From: Oscheius dolichura
Lineage: Eukaryota; Nematoda; Chromadorea; Rhabditida; Rhabditidae
DNA: 64,000 nucleotides
Direction of reading: 5' to 3'
Assembly: GCA_932521035.1 (NCBI GenBank)
Contig: OW051494.1
Span: forward strand, 7,178,001-7,242,000
Part shown: in pieces, positions 11,734 through 22,971 of the stretch
How the letters are laid out: every line of letters starts with the position of its first letter
Numbering within the stretch: position 1 is the first letter of the stretch
Position numbers and translations under genes: made by a program
Notes under the pieces: model-generated
Told to the model about the DNA's origin: nothing
Seen by the model: the letters and a program-made list of their open reading frames with translations, nothing else
The model's database searches: none

Positions 11734-13024
11734 ATGAGCTCCGGAGTCCCTTCCATTCCTGTCCCAATTTTTTCCACTGTTTCAACGGTAGTGGATCCGC
11801 CCAAGCCCCTGCCCATGACATTTGAAGTTGATCAAAGACCGACTTCTCAGCCGGTAACTCAACTGCCGTTCTGAGTAGTCTCCAGATTCATGTTCCATAC
11901 TATGATCCTGCCATTGCTGGGGCTACTGTGCCTACTCTTCCTCCAGTGGCTCCACGAATTCCAATTACACCCTCTTGTAATATAAAAAAAGAAGAACAAG
12001 TGAAGACGATGATGCCTTTCGGAGGAACAAAAAATTATAAAACAAAAAGAACATTCAAGGTTGGTTGCAGCTCCCAAAATAGAAAAAAACCCCTCTAGGT
12101 CATCATAGTGGGAGATGCCAACGTTGGCAAAACCTGTTTATCGTACCGTTTTTGTTGTGGAAAGTTTCCTGAGCATACAGAAGCCACTATTGGAGTTGAT
12201 TTTAGAGAAAGGAGCTGTGTGATAGAAAAGGAATTGCTACGGGTAGGCAAAAGAAAAACCAAATAGATAGCATATTTCACCTTGTAGGTTCAATTATGGG
12301 ATACGGCCGGACAAGAGCGATATCGCCAATCTATAGTGGCCCATTATTATCGAAATGTGAACGCAGTCGTCTTCGTATACGATGTTACCAGGTGAGTTGC
12401 CCCTTAGCCTTGAAAACTAGAAAAACATATAGTAAGCCATCATTTGACTCGCTGAAGACATGGATTGCTGAATGCGAAAAGCACGGATTGACAGCCGATG
12501 CGGAAATTCCGAGGATTTTGATCGGCAATAAATGCGATCTTGTGGGTAATGAGAAAGTTTTGATGGATGTGGCTCAGGTGGGTATTCTTTAGCCACAACG
12601 ACTTCCGCGGGCCTCGGAAATACTGGTATAATACAAGGGATTATACAAAAATACAGACAAAAAAAACTGTAGCCCGCCTCCTTTTCTATCGAAAACCAAA
12701 GATTTTCCGGGCACAACCGAAGAGTATTCGTATGGGGCGATAAGTATTGGTTGCAGATCTTCGCTGACAAGAATAATATGGCCTTATTTGAGACTTCAGC
12801 AAAGTCAGAATCGGAGGCTGACCATGTTGAATCCATCTTCCTCACCCTTCTTCATAAACTCCAACAAAGCAAACCAATGAATGTTCAGACACAGGATGAG
12901 CGTCAAGCTCATGTGAGTATCACCCCATAAACAAGCCAGAATTGCATGCTTTCAGGAACAGGAAAAGTTAGTGTTAAAAGCAAACGAGAGAGCAACTCTG
13001 GAAGATGACAGTTGGTGCTGCTGA
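11734..13024 (+). CDS. rab-33: Rab33-type small GTPase with a long N-terminal extension
   Basis: A Golgi/autophagy Rab GTPase. The G domain begins at 12101 with [18 protein letters not shown] (P-loop GDANVGKT), then [11 protein letters not shown] (switch I), [12 protein letters not shown] (switch II), GNKCDL and ETSAKS (guanine-binding motifs). FRERS and the AVVFVYDVT stretch favour Rab33 over Rab1 or Rab8. The protein ends DDSWCC, a CC prenylation motif, with TGA at 13022-13024. Ahead of the G domain, two in-frame exons (11734-11852 and 11885-12060, joined across a 32-nt intron) add about 100 residues rich in Pro, Thr and Val, an unusual extension for a Rab. The intron at about 12580-12756 is longer (about 180 nt) than its neighbours. 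The G domain call is firm; the exact start is inferred. Confidence 0.92.
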
Positions 13025-13140
13025 TGTATGAGTCTCTAATTTTATTCAATACGGGATATAACTTGTGAGGTGTTTCCAAATTGTATTTTCCTGGTTCACA
13101 CTAATTTTGTAACTTGTATACCTTCTCTTCATAAAAATGG

Positions 13141-13520
13141 GTCTGTAGCAGAGATGTGCGATACAACGATATCGAAATTTCGATACGATACGATACATAT
13201 CGTATCGAGCACGATACACCGGCCGACGATACATATCGTATCGAATCGAAAACGATACAAGAATAGCCATATGGTATCGTATCGTATCGAAATGGGCAAA
13301 AATTCACGATATAAACCACGCTACAAACTACCCCATTGGACCAAGAAAAAATTGCAAAAATCGAGGCCGTAGCCGGGAGTCGAACCACCATTAAAATTCT
13401 TCCAATCCAGCTCACTAACCACTTGACTATTTGTGCACCTGTTTTAGGCCTGTTAAGGCCCCTATCGTATCGTATCGTATCGAAGTGAAAATTTTTGTAT
13501 CGCACATCTCTGGTCTGTAG
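13141..13520. mobile_element. hAT-type MITE with 8-bp target site duplication
   Basis: The element spans 13149-13512 (364 bp). Its ends are inverted repeats: CAGAGATGTGCGATACAA at the left and the complementary TTGTATCGCACATCTCTG at the right. It is flanked by the identical octamer GTCTGTAG at 13141-13148 and 13513-13520. CAGAG.. termini with an 8-bp duplication are typical of hAT transposons. There is no transposase, so this is a non-autonomous copy. The interior is dominated by CGATA/TATCG reiterations on both sides, which form extra inverted repeats. It also holds a tRNA-like segment in reverse orientation at about 13330-13435. Open frames inside it are artefacts of the repeats. The intact duplication indicates a fairly recent insertion. 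Confidence 0.9.
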
Positions 13521-13690
13521 TTCGCATTCACACATTCAACGCAACGGAAGGTTGCAAAGGACCTTCTAAAAAGAATACCTATTTCTATTGTTGGTTCTCT
13601 TTTCAGTTCTTGTTTGACAAAACAAAAATACATGCTTATATTCAACTATATATCTACAAATTTTATCTATACTAGCATACTAAAAGAAAG

Positions 13691-14658
13691 ATGATAGGGT
13701 TTCAAACAGCCTGGTCATATCACAGCAAGGAAAATGGCAAGAGAGATTTTCTAACTACTGGTAATACCGATATCGATCAGCTCATAGGTAAGTCTTTGGT
13801 TTACTGTCACCAAGTTATTATAGGTGGAGGAATAACATATGGTACAATAACTGAAATTTCTGGAGAAGCCGGCTCGGGAAAATCACAGTTTTGGTAAATT
13901 TTTATTTCAGTTTTTGTCATACATTTTTACAGCATGCAATTAGCTGCTAGTTCAATTTCAAACGGCAAAGAAGTGCTATACATTGACACTGAAAAAGGAT
14001 CTTCTTTGAAAAGAATACAACAAGTATGGTGAAATGAAGAACAATAATAGTTTATATTTTAGTTGCTAGAAAAATTATCTCAGCCCGACGGTATCACCAG
14101 AATAGATGCTTTAACAATTGCCGAACCTAACTCAATTCAGTCATTGATTATAATATTAAAGCAAATCCTGCAAAAAGATGTACGCATCGTTGTATATAGT
14201 GACAACTTATTCAGAAGAAGCCAGATCTTATTATTCTTGACTCAATTGCCACCCCGTTCAGAGGAGAAGACCTAGCTGAGAAAGCTCTGGATATAGACAC
14301 CTTAGCCGTTGATTTATGTAAATTAGCTAGCCGAGAAAGAACTGCAGTATGTTTTTACTAAGATTTATCAGATTGCTGTTAGATCGTATGTACTAATCAT
14401 GTTACTACAAAAATTGATACAAAAGGGTCCTCAACATTGCACCCAAGCCTAGGCGCAGTATTTCCTTCAGATTGCAAATTTTTAAAATCATTTTAGTATT
14501 GGTCCCATCGTCCTACAAGCCGAATATGGATGGAGAGATTAGGAAACAAAAGATATATGGAATTGAAAAAATGTCCGTTTGGACCGAAGAGAAGAACAGA
14601 GTTTCAAATCAAAGAAGCAGGACTCTTTATTTTAAAAGCTAATTTGTTGTATATTTGA
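13691..14658 (+). CDS. RAD51 paralog (XRCC3/RAD51C-like recombination ATPase)
   Basis: A RecA-fold ATPase of the RAD51 paralog group, which assists RAD51 filaments in homologous recombination. The start MIGFQTAWSYHSKENG leads, over a 40-nt intron, to GGGITYGTITEISGEAGSGK with a Walker A motif (GEAGSGKSQ). Next come VLYIDTEKGSSLKRIQQ, Walker B (PDLIILDSIATPFRGE), TNHVTTKIDTKGS (like the TNQMTTKID motif of RAD51C) and a C-terminal FQIKEAGLF, matching the FQI..G end of RAD51C. The KRIQQLLEKLSQ and APFR-like features also recall XRCC3, so I leave the subtype open. There is no N-terminal helix-hairpin-helix domain, as in other short paralogs. TGA at 14656-14658 lies 89 bp before the HUS1 ATG. Confidence 0.85.
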
Positions 14659-14747
14659 AACTAAATATCAAGAGCTGGGAAGTCTTTGAAATATGTCATT
14701 CACTACTTGTATTTGTGAATGTTACTATTCTTGAAAATGTTTTAGGC

Positions 14748-15851
14748 ATGAAATTTACTGCATCATTCAGTGATCAAGGCGCTATTGAAACTTTTACAAG
14801 TAAGGGGTTTTTTTTATTTTCTGTAGAGTTTCAGGGTGTGTGACAGCAATGGCTCGGATGAGTAGAAAAAAGTTCATCATTCGTATGTCACCCATGGGAA
14901 TGTGCATAATCACCTGCCCGGCTACAGGAATTTGCCAAAAAGATGGTATTGAATATTGGATAGGCGTACTGTTCTCTTGGCAACCGACATTTCAGTCACA
15001 TGTAGACCTAAATATTTTATACCGTATACTAATTATCAGACGTTCACTGGCCTTTCCGAGGATAAAAATGAAATCGTTATAGATGTAGATGCTTCTGATT
15101 TTTCTCACTGTCTTTCCGGTAATCATGCAAACACCAAGTTGAGACTTAGCAATCGTGATAACGTTGGTCTTTATTCTTGAATTACAATCTTTATTTCAGA
15201 CTCCTTTCCTCAAAATCGAAATTCGCTCTCATAATGTAATCCACGAACTGCCAATAAACATTGTTCAAAGTAAAAAATGGCCGTCTTATGATCGGCCAAA
15301 CTGTGAAGGAGAGAAAGTACATTAAGTTGTCTTTTTTACTTTGTTGATTTTTAGGCAGTTGTAACATTACCACCGTCTAGAACAATGTTGCGTGTTTTGA
15401 ATTCGATGAAAAACATTCACTGTAAATTCGTGGTATTTGATAAATAGTTATAGGCTGGTTATATAATTGTAGAATATGAAAATAAGCTCAGCGGGTGATT
15501 TACATCTTCAAACGACTATGAGAAATGGTGATATTAATGTATATTTTTCGGATCTTGTGAACGATCCAATATGTTTGTCGGTTTTTTTCTCTTGTTTTTA
15601 CAAACTTTCAGCTGGTGGGCGTTCCGATAATCCAAGTCAACCAAGCTGGTCAGCTGCAAAGTTGCATGTAAAACCGCTACAACAATTTTTTAATAATTTT
15701 CTTTTTGCACACGGGAAGGTGAAGCTTGGTAGGTATCTCATAGGTTTTCAAATTTATTGTTACAGCTGTTCTCAATGAGCGTGCAGCAGAATTTTCCTTA
15801 ATTCAAGATGATTTTGAAGTTTCTTTTGTAATTGGAGATACTTCTGACTAG
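14748..15851 (+). CDS. hus-1: Checkpoint clamp subunit HUS1
   Basis: HUS1 is one subunit of the 9-1-1 (RAD9-RAD1-HUS1) PCNA-like clamp that signals DNA damage to ATR. The start MKFTASFSDQGAIETFT matches the human MKFRAKIVDGACLNHFT start. A 47-nt intron then leads to MARMSRKKFIIRMSPMGMCI, matching the TLRISPDKLNFIL region. Later exons give DVDASDFSHCLSG, NANTKLRLSNRD, IHELPINIVQSKKWP, VVTLPPSRTMLRVLNSMKNI and the C-terminal AAEFSLIQDDFEVSFVIGD, all in the order of HUS1. The ATG is 2 nt after a TTTTAG acceptor. With the RAD51 paralog 89 bp upstream on the same strand, this looks like a two-gene DNA-repair operon. Confidence 0.9.
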
Positions 15852-16664
15852 TTTCAAGCTTCATTTTTTTACATTTTTAATTTTGACTTCCTTCGTTTCT
15901 TCATAACCTACCGCCAATGGTAATCCTTAAATAAACGAACACTCGTGTTTACACTTGCTTTGTTTTGATAATAACTGCATCACGATTTCTGTTAGTGATC
16001 ATTACATCTCGTTGACATTTCGAAATTTCGATAAACCATCTATTCCAAGTAGTTATTATTGCCTCCTTTTATGTGTTTTATCACTAAGAATTGATTTTTT
16101 TTTGCAGCGTACTCAACTGATTTGCCCTCTTGTGCCTCAAATAGTTTTATTTGTATAATGTTACAAGCTCGCATAATGAGGGAGGTCACCGTTATTCGTT
16201 GGTACGCAAGCAGATATCCATCAAACATATTTTGAGGCCGTTCTTTGCTTATCTGAATAGTCCGGATACTCCTGCGACTGACTAGGGAAATAGCACGGCG
16301 CAATCGGAGACACCTGCTTTGGTCCTATGTTCCGTGCGGGCAGACTTAGTCATCCAACCCCTCGGTCAACCGACTCCCCCATTTCGCACCCTCCCGCCGA
16401 TTATCGATTTTACATTTCTTTCAAAAAGCTAAGTCCGATGTGTTTTTCGGAAATTATTTCTACTTCCAATGTACCCTAATTGTATATGCGCAAATATCTG
16501 TTGTAGCTTTTTACTCATCTTCTACGTTGTGTATAGAAAGAATATTTCCATTAGGCATTATGCGATGGGAGGAATTCCATTATCTTTCGAATATGTTATT
16601 GGATTTTTGCATCTATTTGCCTTTATATACCGCCAACGCCTGGTGTCTTATTATTTATTTCCAG
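15852..16664. other. Intergenic spacer with a GC-rich patch
   Basis: The sequence is AT-rich except for a GC-richer patch at about 16255-16430, which may be promoter DNA for the light-chain gene. Open frames here are short and overlap in opposite directions with no recognisable motif. An upstream non-coding or 5' exon of the light-chain gene could lie here. Confidence 0.4.
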
Positions 16665-17233
16665 ATGGAGGATCAACTTGCCGATTGCCGTGAAGTCTTC
16701 TGCTATTTTGACAGTAAGGGAGACGAGAAAATCAGTGTTCAACAGGTTCGTTTTAAAATATCTATTGATCACGGCATTATTATGTTGCTAAATATTTTGT
16801 AGGTTGGAGATGTGCTTCGTGCTTTGGGACAAAATCCTACTGAGGCAGAGATAGGACGTTGTTGCGCCAACTTTGACAAAGAAGCTCGCCTTACTTTCGA
16901 AGATTTTGTCCCAATTTTCCAAAGTGTCAGTAAAAATAGGTATATCCTCTTAGCGCTGTAGAATATTTGGTTGTAGAGAAAAGCATTCTGTAGAAGAATT
17001 TGTAGAGGGACTATCGCATTTTGACAAAGAAGGAAATGGCCTTATCAACGTAGCCGAACTGAGACATTTGCTTACTACTCTGGGTATGTTTCAATGTTTC
17101 TGTGCTTATTTATATTCAATATATAGGTGAACGCCTGACTGACGAGGAAGTTGATCAACTATTATCTGGTCATAATGACTCTCATGGAAATGTAAACATT
17201 GCCGACTTCGTCAGGACTGTCATGAACACCTAA
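16665..17233 (+). CDS. mlc-3: Myosin essential (alkali) light chain
   Basis: An EF-hand protein that wraps the first IQ motif of the myosin heavy-chain neck. The ATG directly follows TTATTTCCAG. Order of motifs: MEDQLADCREVFCYFDSKGD, then GDVLRALGQNPTEAEIGR, which is diagnostic for essential light chains (GDVMRALGQNPTNAEV in human MYL6), DFVPIFQSVSKN, VEEFVEGLSHFDKEGNGLI, LRHLLTTLGERLTDEEVDQL and a final FVRTVMNT before TAA. The DKEGNG loop and TLGE(R/K)(L/M)T(D/E)EEV are the other family hallmarks; most EF-hands look unable to bind calcium, as usual. Introns are about 40-60 nt. It could be named after C. elegans mlc-3, but orthology is inferred. TAF9 follows 182 bp downstream. Confidence 0.92.
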
Positions 17234-17415
17234 TACACTTAAAATTTTGTTTCAATGCTTCTCACATACCACATGCACACTTTTTTAAAGGCGGTGTAAC
17301 TTATCATGTATACTACTGTATGTCCAATAAATTTTATTAAAATAATATTTGTCTTTTGCCGGTTCGTCGCCTTAAACTATCATTTCTATAGTCCAGTACT
17401 CCAATAATAGATCAG

Positions 17416-18075
17416 ATGACAACCGCTAATGGGACAACGTCAGGAGGAAGTGAAGATGTTGCAAGAATGCAGGCGCTACTGCGTGAGGCTGGAGTAACTG
17501 AATATGAGCCTCGTGTACTAAGTCAACTGCTTGATGTATGGTATTTTACAAGTCGTTCTAAATTTGTTTGAAAATGGCATTTTATTTATATAAGAAAACA
17601 ATGAGATTTTAGATAGCCTACGCGACAACAGCACAACTTCTAACTGGCGCACGGGCTATATCACAACATTGTGGGAAGATGATTATTGAAGAGGGCGATG
17701 TACAAATGGCTATGGATTTTAGTGGTTAACATATTGTTGAAAGTTTTAGTTTGTTTTAGGAGCTCTGCAGGATCATGCCCCAAATCGTGATCGTTTAATA
17801 ATGATGGCCCAAGAAAAAAATATTCAGCCACTTCCCCAGATTAGGCATAATTTTGGATTGAAGCTACCAAATGATAGGTTGCCACAACTCTCCTTTTTGT
17901 CTCACAGATTACTTGCAGATTTTGTCTTCTACAACCTAATGTTGAATGGCGTGGTTTAGAACAACAGATGATGCTACTACCACCTACTCAAATAATGGAA
18001 GCTCCGCCACCAGTACGGCCCCAATTTGCTGAAAATATGTTGAAACGTAAAGCAGAAGACGATTTTGATTCTTAG
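17416..18075 (+). CDS. taf9: Transcription initiation factor TFIID subunit 9
   Basis: TAF9 is a histone-fold subunit of TFIID (and of SAGA in many species) and pairs with TAF6. The histone fold is split by short introns: [20 protein letters not shown], then [20 protein letters not shown] and [10 protein letters not shown]. It is followed by [16 protein letters not shown], which matches the TPLPLIKPYSGPRLPPDRY segment of human TAF9, and [12 protein letters not shown]. The C-terminus is short ([11 protein letters not shown]), ending in a KRK..DDD-like tail as in the human protein. Stop at 18073-18075. A polyadenylation hexamer (AATAAA) of the light-chain gene at about 17325 separates the two genes. 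Confidence 0.93.
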
Positions 18076-18882
18076 AATCAAGGGTTATATCTATGTGTAG
18101 GTTTTAATATACTTCCAGTGATCTCATCATTTTTTTGTTTTCAAGAGTACGGGTTTGCGTTCTCACCTAACATCATAAGTGCCGAATTTAGACAAATATG
18201 TCATTGCTTTACATGCATGTTTTATAGTTTAAATGGTAATGAACATATTTTTTTCGATGTTGACCACTTCAATCATGGTTTTGTTACCATAACTCGTACT
18301 GTATATGTTCTAGCAAAAATACCTACGCAAATGTACGTGATATGCGCAACTCCTGTTTTCAAATGAGCAAGCCCATTTTCGGAAACAGTCTTGCCTTTTT
18401 TACGTTTTAGGAACGAATCTATCTTTTTTATTGTATAATTTGTATTCAACTTTATTTAGTCACTTTTTGGCTTACTTCTGTGGGAGATTCGTATTGATAA
18501 ATACCTGAAACCTGCATTTTTTTAAATTAAAATTGCAGTTTTCAACAAATAGCCTCTTCCCAATGCTGCCAAGGCTGGGAAATTGTGTGAAAACCTCTTT
18601 TTACTTTATGCCATCACCGATTTCACCCACGCATTATTCTATCGATTTTCGTCGCGGAGATCTTTGATCGTTTCCGATTATATATATATAAAACTATATA
18701 AAACTCTTTTAGTAATCTGTTTAGAGTAGCGCTCCCTCAAATGCGGCTTTGAATGGATGGACGCGTCTCTTTAGACGAAAAGACATTATTGATTGTTTTT
18801 GCGAGCGGCGCATTTGCCGCGTCTAGATCTGAATTGATTCCATGCTTTTAGTTGTATCTGTATAATCAAATATTTAGAAATA
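18076..18882. promoter_or_regulatory. Intergenic region upstream of dpy-30
   Basis: AT-rich spacer with no recognisable coding sequence; the 18118-18366 open frame looks like chance. A TATATATATAAAACTATATAAAAC stretch near 18680-18703 could act as a TATA-like core, and an ATATTTAG acceptor at about 18869-18876 lies just before the dpy-30 ATG and is a likely trans-splice site. Functions here are inferred. Confidence 0.35.
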
Positions 18883-19373
18883 ATGTCCGACGCAGCCCCT
18901 CCAAGCGAACCAGTTCAAGTTCCCGAAGAGCAGCAAGGATCCGAAGTCATGGATGCTCAAGAGAATAACTCGGTTCCTGAACAAAAAGAGCCGAGCCCCG
19001 AAAGGACCGCTCCTGTCGAAAATAATGTCGGGCATAACGCAACACCGGCAGTCGCTCTAGCGGCTACTCCTGCCGCATCAGTTTCTAATGCCGCTCCTAA
19101 TAGCTTCACTACACAAAGCAACCTTCCTACTCGTCAATATTTGGACCAAACTGTCGTTCCAATTCTTCTTCAGGTTAGTGTTTTTGATTTTAAAATTATC
19201 GAATACTAAACTCGTTTACTGTTCATTAAATGAAAGTTCTTTTTCCAATTTTCAAATGAGGTTTTTAGGGACTGGGTGCACTGGCTAAAGAGCGACCAGA
19301 GAACCCCATTCAATTCCTCGCAGATTTTCTTCTTCGCGAGAAAGACCGTTACGGCAGCAGCAACGAGCAATAA
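18883..19373 (+). CDS. dpy-30: DPY-30, core subunit of H3K4 methyltransferase (SET1/MLL) complexes
   Basis: DPY-30 dimerises through a short helical motif and binds ASH2L in SET1/MLL complexes; in C. elegans it is required for dosage compensation. The first exon encodes a disordered Ala/Pro/Glu-rich leader (MSDAAPPSEPVQVPEEQQGS) and ends with LPTRQYLDQTVVPILLQ. After an intron ending at 19268, the second exon gives GLGALAKERPENPIQFLADF then LLREKDRYGSSNEQ and TAA at 19371-19373. LPTRxYLDQTVVPILLQ and ALAKERPxNPI are nearly invariant in the family. The length is close to that of the nematode protein, with the extra N-terminal leader. Confidence 0.95.
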
Positions 19374-19646
19374 TTCTTTTCGGTCGGACAATCCTCAATG
19401 TGTTAAATTATTTTTTACGACCTTGTTAAATTTTACAATAAAGATGACCGTTTTTATCCACTTGTTCCCTCTTTGTATCGGATTAGAAAACGTTCCGGGA
19501 AACTGCGCAAATTTCAGCTCTGAAAAGCCCTCTGATATTCATCACTGATTAAAACGCATATGGTTTATTCGTAGAAAATACATACATAAATAAGACAACT
19601 GATATATCGCTTACTAAGTACATAAAGAGATGGGAAAAAATAAAGA

Positions 19647-22620
19647 TCATCGACGAACTCGTTTCTCAGGTGGAAAATCCCCACTTCCATAAAGTCCCGA
19701 AGGGGGCCCACCAGCCTGTTGTTCCATTTTAAACATTGATCCCATTTGTGGTGGTGGAACGCCTGAAAAACCACATTGGAAGGTAAACTGAATTAAATCA
19801 CCTTGAGGTCTGCCTGTGTTTGGATCATTTTTGAAAATTTGTAATAAACGTTGTACGCCTTCTAACATATTACTGCCACTTGATCTTGAACCTCCCGGGT
19901 GACCTCCAGGCGGGCCTAGAACGAAGCTTCTTAGTAAGTTGATATTAGTTATATATAATTATTGCTTTTCCACAATATGGATTTTTTAAATAAAATTCTT
20001 TTTCACAAGAAAAAATGTTACCTCTCTCTATATAATGTCTTATACACGAACCTCCTGGTCCACCTGATCCTCCTCCTTGTTGTCCTTGCGGCATTCCTTG
20101 CTGGGGTGGTGGTCCTTGTCCAAAAGGCGGTCCACCCGGTCCCATTGGGGGCCCACCATGCATTGTCATCGGTGGGGGTACTCCTTGTGGAGGATATGCA
20201 TTCATTGGCGGCATTCCTTGATTAAAACCACCTAAACTTAATGTTACAATTTTTTAAAGTCTTTCTACCTGAATGTCCTCCAAATGGTGGCATGTGCCCA
20301 GGCCCTCCCATCGACATACCTAGCCCACCCATGGGTCCACCAAGCATTGGCCCTCCTGGTCTCATGGTTGCCATTCGCTCCCGACGTGCCGCTTCCAGAC
20401 GCTCAAGCTCTTGTTGACGACGTTGAAGATCTAAAGAAATAATTTAGGATTAATACATTATGAAATATAATAGATCGGCTAACATATGAGCAAGGTTATA
20501 AGAACTAATAAAGTCCGCAAAGAAGACCTAGATCTGATAGAAAATTTAAAACAGGTCCATCTGTTCCCCAGTATCTGATGTAAAAATGGTTTCGCTTTCA
20601 TTTTAAAAAGTGTATTAAAAGTAAGTCAAATTAATAGTCTCGTATCCAAATCTCAAATATTTCTGCAACTATATATTTATGGGTCTGAGCAGAATAAAGC
20701 ACAACTGACCCTCTCTGAGCATCTGAGCTTGATAATCTTGATACGCAAGTTCCATATCTTGCTCCAGACGACGCCTAGCTTCCTTTAAATCTTCGTCTAA
20801 TTGACTACGTCGTTGTTTCTCCATTTCATAAAGTTCTTTCCACTTCATTCCGTAGACGAATTCGAAGCTATTTTGTGCAGGAAACCGTGGTCCTAATTCG
20901 CGTTCCCTAACAAAGCCCATTATGAAAGATAGACACTAGCGAAACGTATTTAAAATACTTCAAAAAAAGTAATAAAAAAAAAGGTATTTCACTCCAGAAC
21001 CCCACCCAAGCTAACTTTCAAAATATCTCCAAACAGCAAAAAGTCCAAAAACCTACTTATTGAGTTGAGGAGTGCGTGGTATCATACGCTCGGCAAGTCC
21101 GTCATCCTCGTCTCTGGGTTCCAGCGGCTCAACAATCAATGGTTTAGGGCTCCTAATATAAAACATAATGTTTATTTGAAATATTCACAAAGTATAGTGC
21201 AAGACTGAATCCAGCCACGTTCAAAAACTTTTTAAAAAATTGACTTACGCGGTAAGAAGAAATACTTTATCCCTAATCGCTTGTATTGCTTCCGTGCATG
21301 ATGGTTTCCGTTCGAACTCTACAATTCCTTCGCCTGTCGGACGTCCTTTTTCATCCACTATATGTACAGCACGTTCAACCTCGCCGAAATGGCTGAACGC
21401 ATGGTAGAGCATCTCATTGGAAACGGTGGGTGAAAGTTCTTTGACACGAAGAGCGGCTCCATGTACAGCAAAGCGGACTCTCACTTGTCGTCCATGAATA
21501 ACTTTCCCGTCAATAGCTTCCTTAGCACTTTCGGCATGCGCTCGTGTGTCCTGTTAATAGTACTTAACATAAAAATGAAAACACAATAAAATACTACCAA
21601 TATTAGTTTAAAAAAACGCCTACGCCGAAATATACCCGAGTCCTTATCTACTGTGATCTACGTGAATATGAATTCCCTTTCAAAATAGTCAATTTCTTCG
21701 GTTCCGTTCTTTAATTACCTTTTTATCATTTTTCCAACTAAATAATAACGGTCTAGTGATCTTTTAAAATAAATAAGTGACTAGTAAAAGATGTTTTAAA
21801 ACTGATAAAATATTGGTAATTCACAATAAAAAAAATTACCATTCTAAGAAATGCGAATCCTTTTCCGCTTAGGTAACACTCTGCAATGTCACCATGAGGT
21901 GAAAACAGTTCCTTCAATTCGGCTTCTTTCACTTCGTTGGGCAAGTTTCCTACGAAAAGTCGACAACGTCCCGTAAATTTCTTCTTCGGAAGATCGTTCA
22001 TAAGTTCCGAATCTGTGAAAGCCATTCCGTTGAAATTGTTTTGGTTTCTTGCTTGGGTTCCTCCGGTGTGTATAAGTTGAGAATTATTGCGCTCAGTATT
22101 TCCCGAGCGACTACTAGGGTGGTCACGGCGTGACCTGCTGAAAAAAATATATACATGAACATTTTAAAGAGCGCATATGGAAAAGTAGATTCAAGATTAG
22201 GCAGACATTAGAAAAAGGTAAAAAAAATGCTAGAAACTCCAAATGCAATAATTTTTCGTAGCACCTAAATATCTCCTAATAATAATAAATCTCGGGTAGT
22301 GCGTGCTTAGTAAATAAAAGGCACTTCGGACACTTCGTTCCGAATTCGGAGCGCAGGCCTGTAGGAACTGGCGCGCGCACCCTAACAGTAACTTTTTTCT
22401 CTACTCCTTGACGATAACTGTTCTAGGTCATTACATATTGACGAGAAGATATCACATAGTAGGCATTTGTCAAGATACAACTAAGAAGTCCGAATATTGG
22501 GGCAAAAAAATGCAGATAAATAATGTCGCATACCTCTCATCTCTTTCTTTATATTTTCTCTCGTCCTCGTGGCGCCGTTCATCCCGTCTTCCATCACTTC
22601 GTCTATCTGAGCGTGACATC
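19647..22620 (-). CDS. nono-1: NONO/PSF-type DBHS RNA-binding protein
   Basis: A Drosophila-behaviour/human-splicing protein: nuclear, dimeric, RNA-binding, with roles in splicing, transcription and DNA repair. The first exon starts at 22620, directly after a TTTGCAG acceptor, with an Arg/Asp-rich MSRSDRRSDGRRDERRHED. RRM1 (CRLFVGNLPNEVKEAELKEL, GKGFAFLRM) is at about 21840-21960. RRM2 (LRVKELSPTVSNEMLYHAF, GRPTGEGIVEFERK) is at about 21250-21480. The NOPS region (SPKPLIVEPLEPRDEDDGLA) and the coiled coil (RSQLDEDLKEARRRLEQDME) lie at 21150-20740. A Gly/Pro/Met-rich tail (20380-20040) precedes the end, KRVRR, with TGA at 19647-19649. Domain order and the NOPS motif make the family certain. 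Confidence 0.94.
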
Positions 22621-22971
22621 TGCAAATGTAAAGTGTATAACAAATTCATTTAGAGAACAGCTTCAAAGAGGAAAATTTCGAATGATTTTCGAAAAGGATT
22701 GTTACATATACGCGTATGAGTTTCCTCTTTTAGTTTTCATATAAATTTGCAAAAAAGCGTTGAAGGTGCATGTTGGATCGAAGTGGAGTGAAAGGAAAGC
22801 GGCAGCGCAGATGCATACTCTGCATCTCCCACCCTAGCGCTCGCGAGAGAATAACCGTCATTTGCGCGAATATGTTTGGCTTTTAGGCAAATAAATTTGG
22901 AAATGTCTACAAAAGTTGTTTTTTCTCCAAAAGAAGGTCTGTTGAATGTAATACATTTTTAGATCATCTAG
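22621..22971. promoter_or_regulatory. Divergent promoter region of NONO and CDK5RAP1
   Basis: About 350 bp separate the two divergently transcribed genes. It holds both acceptor-like sites (TTTGCAG on the minus strand just before the NONO ATG; TTTTTAG and CATCTAG before the CDK5RAP1 ATG) and a GC-richer patch at about 22780-22870, the likely shared promoter. I see no coding sequence. Confidence 0.45.

Noticed and set aside
13046..13535. Tyr/Arg-rich ORFs such as RYDMYRIVSKFRYR
   Set aside because: Produced by CGATA/TATCG reiterations of the MITE; not genes.
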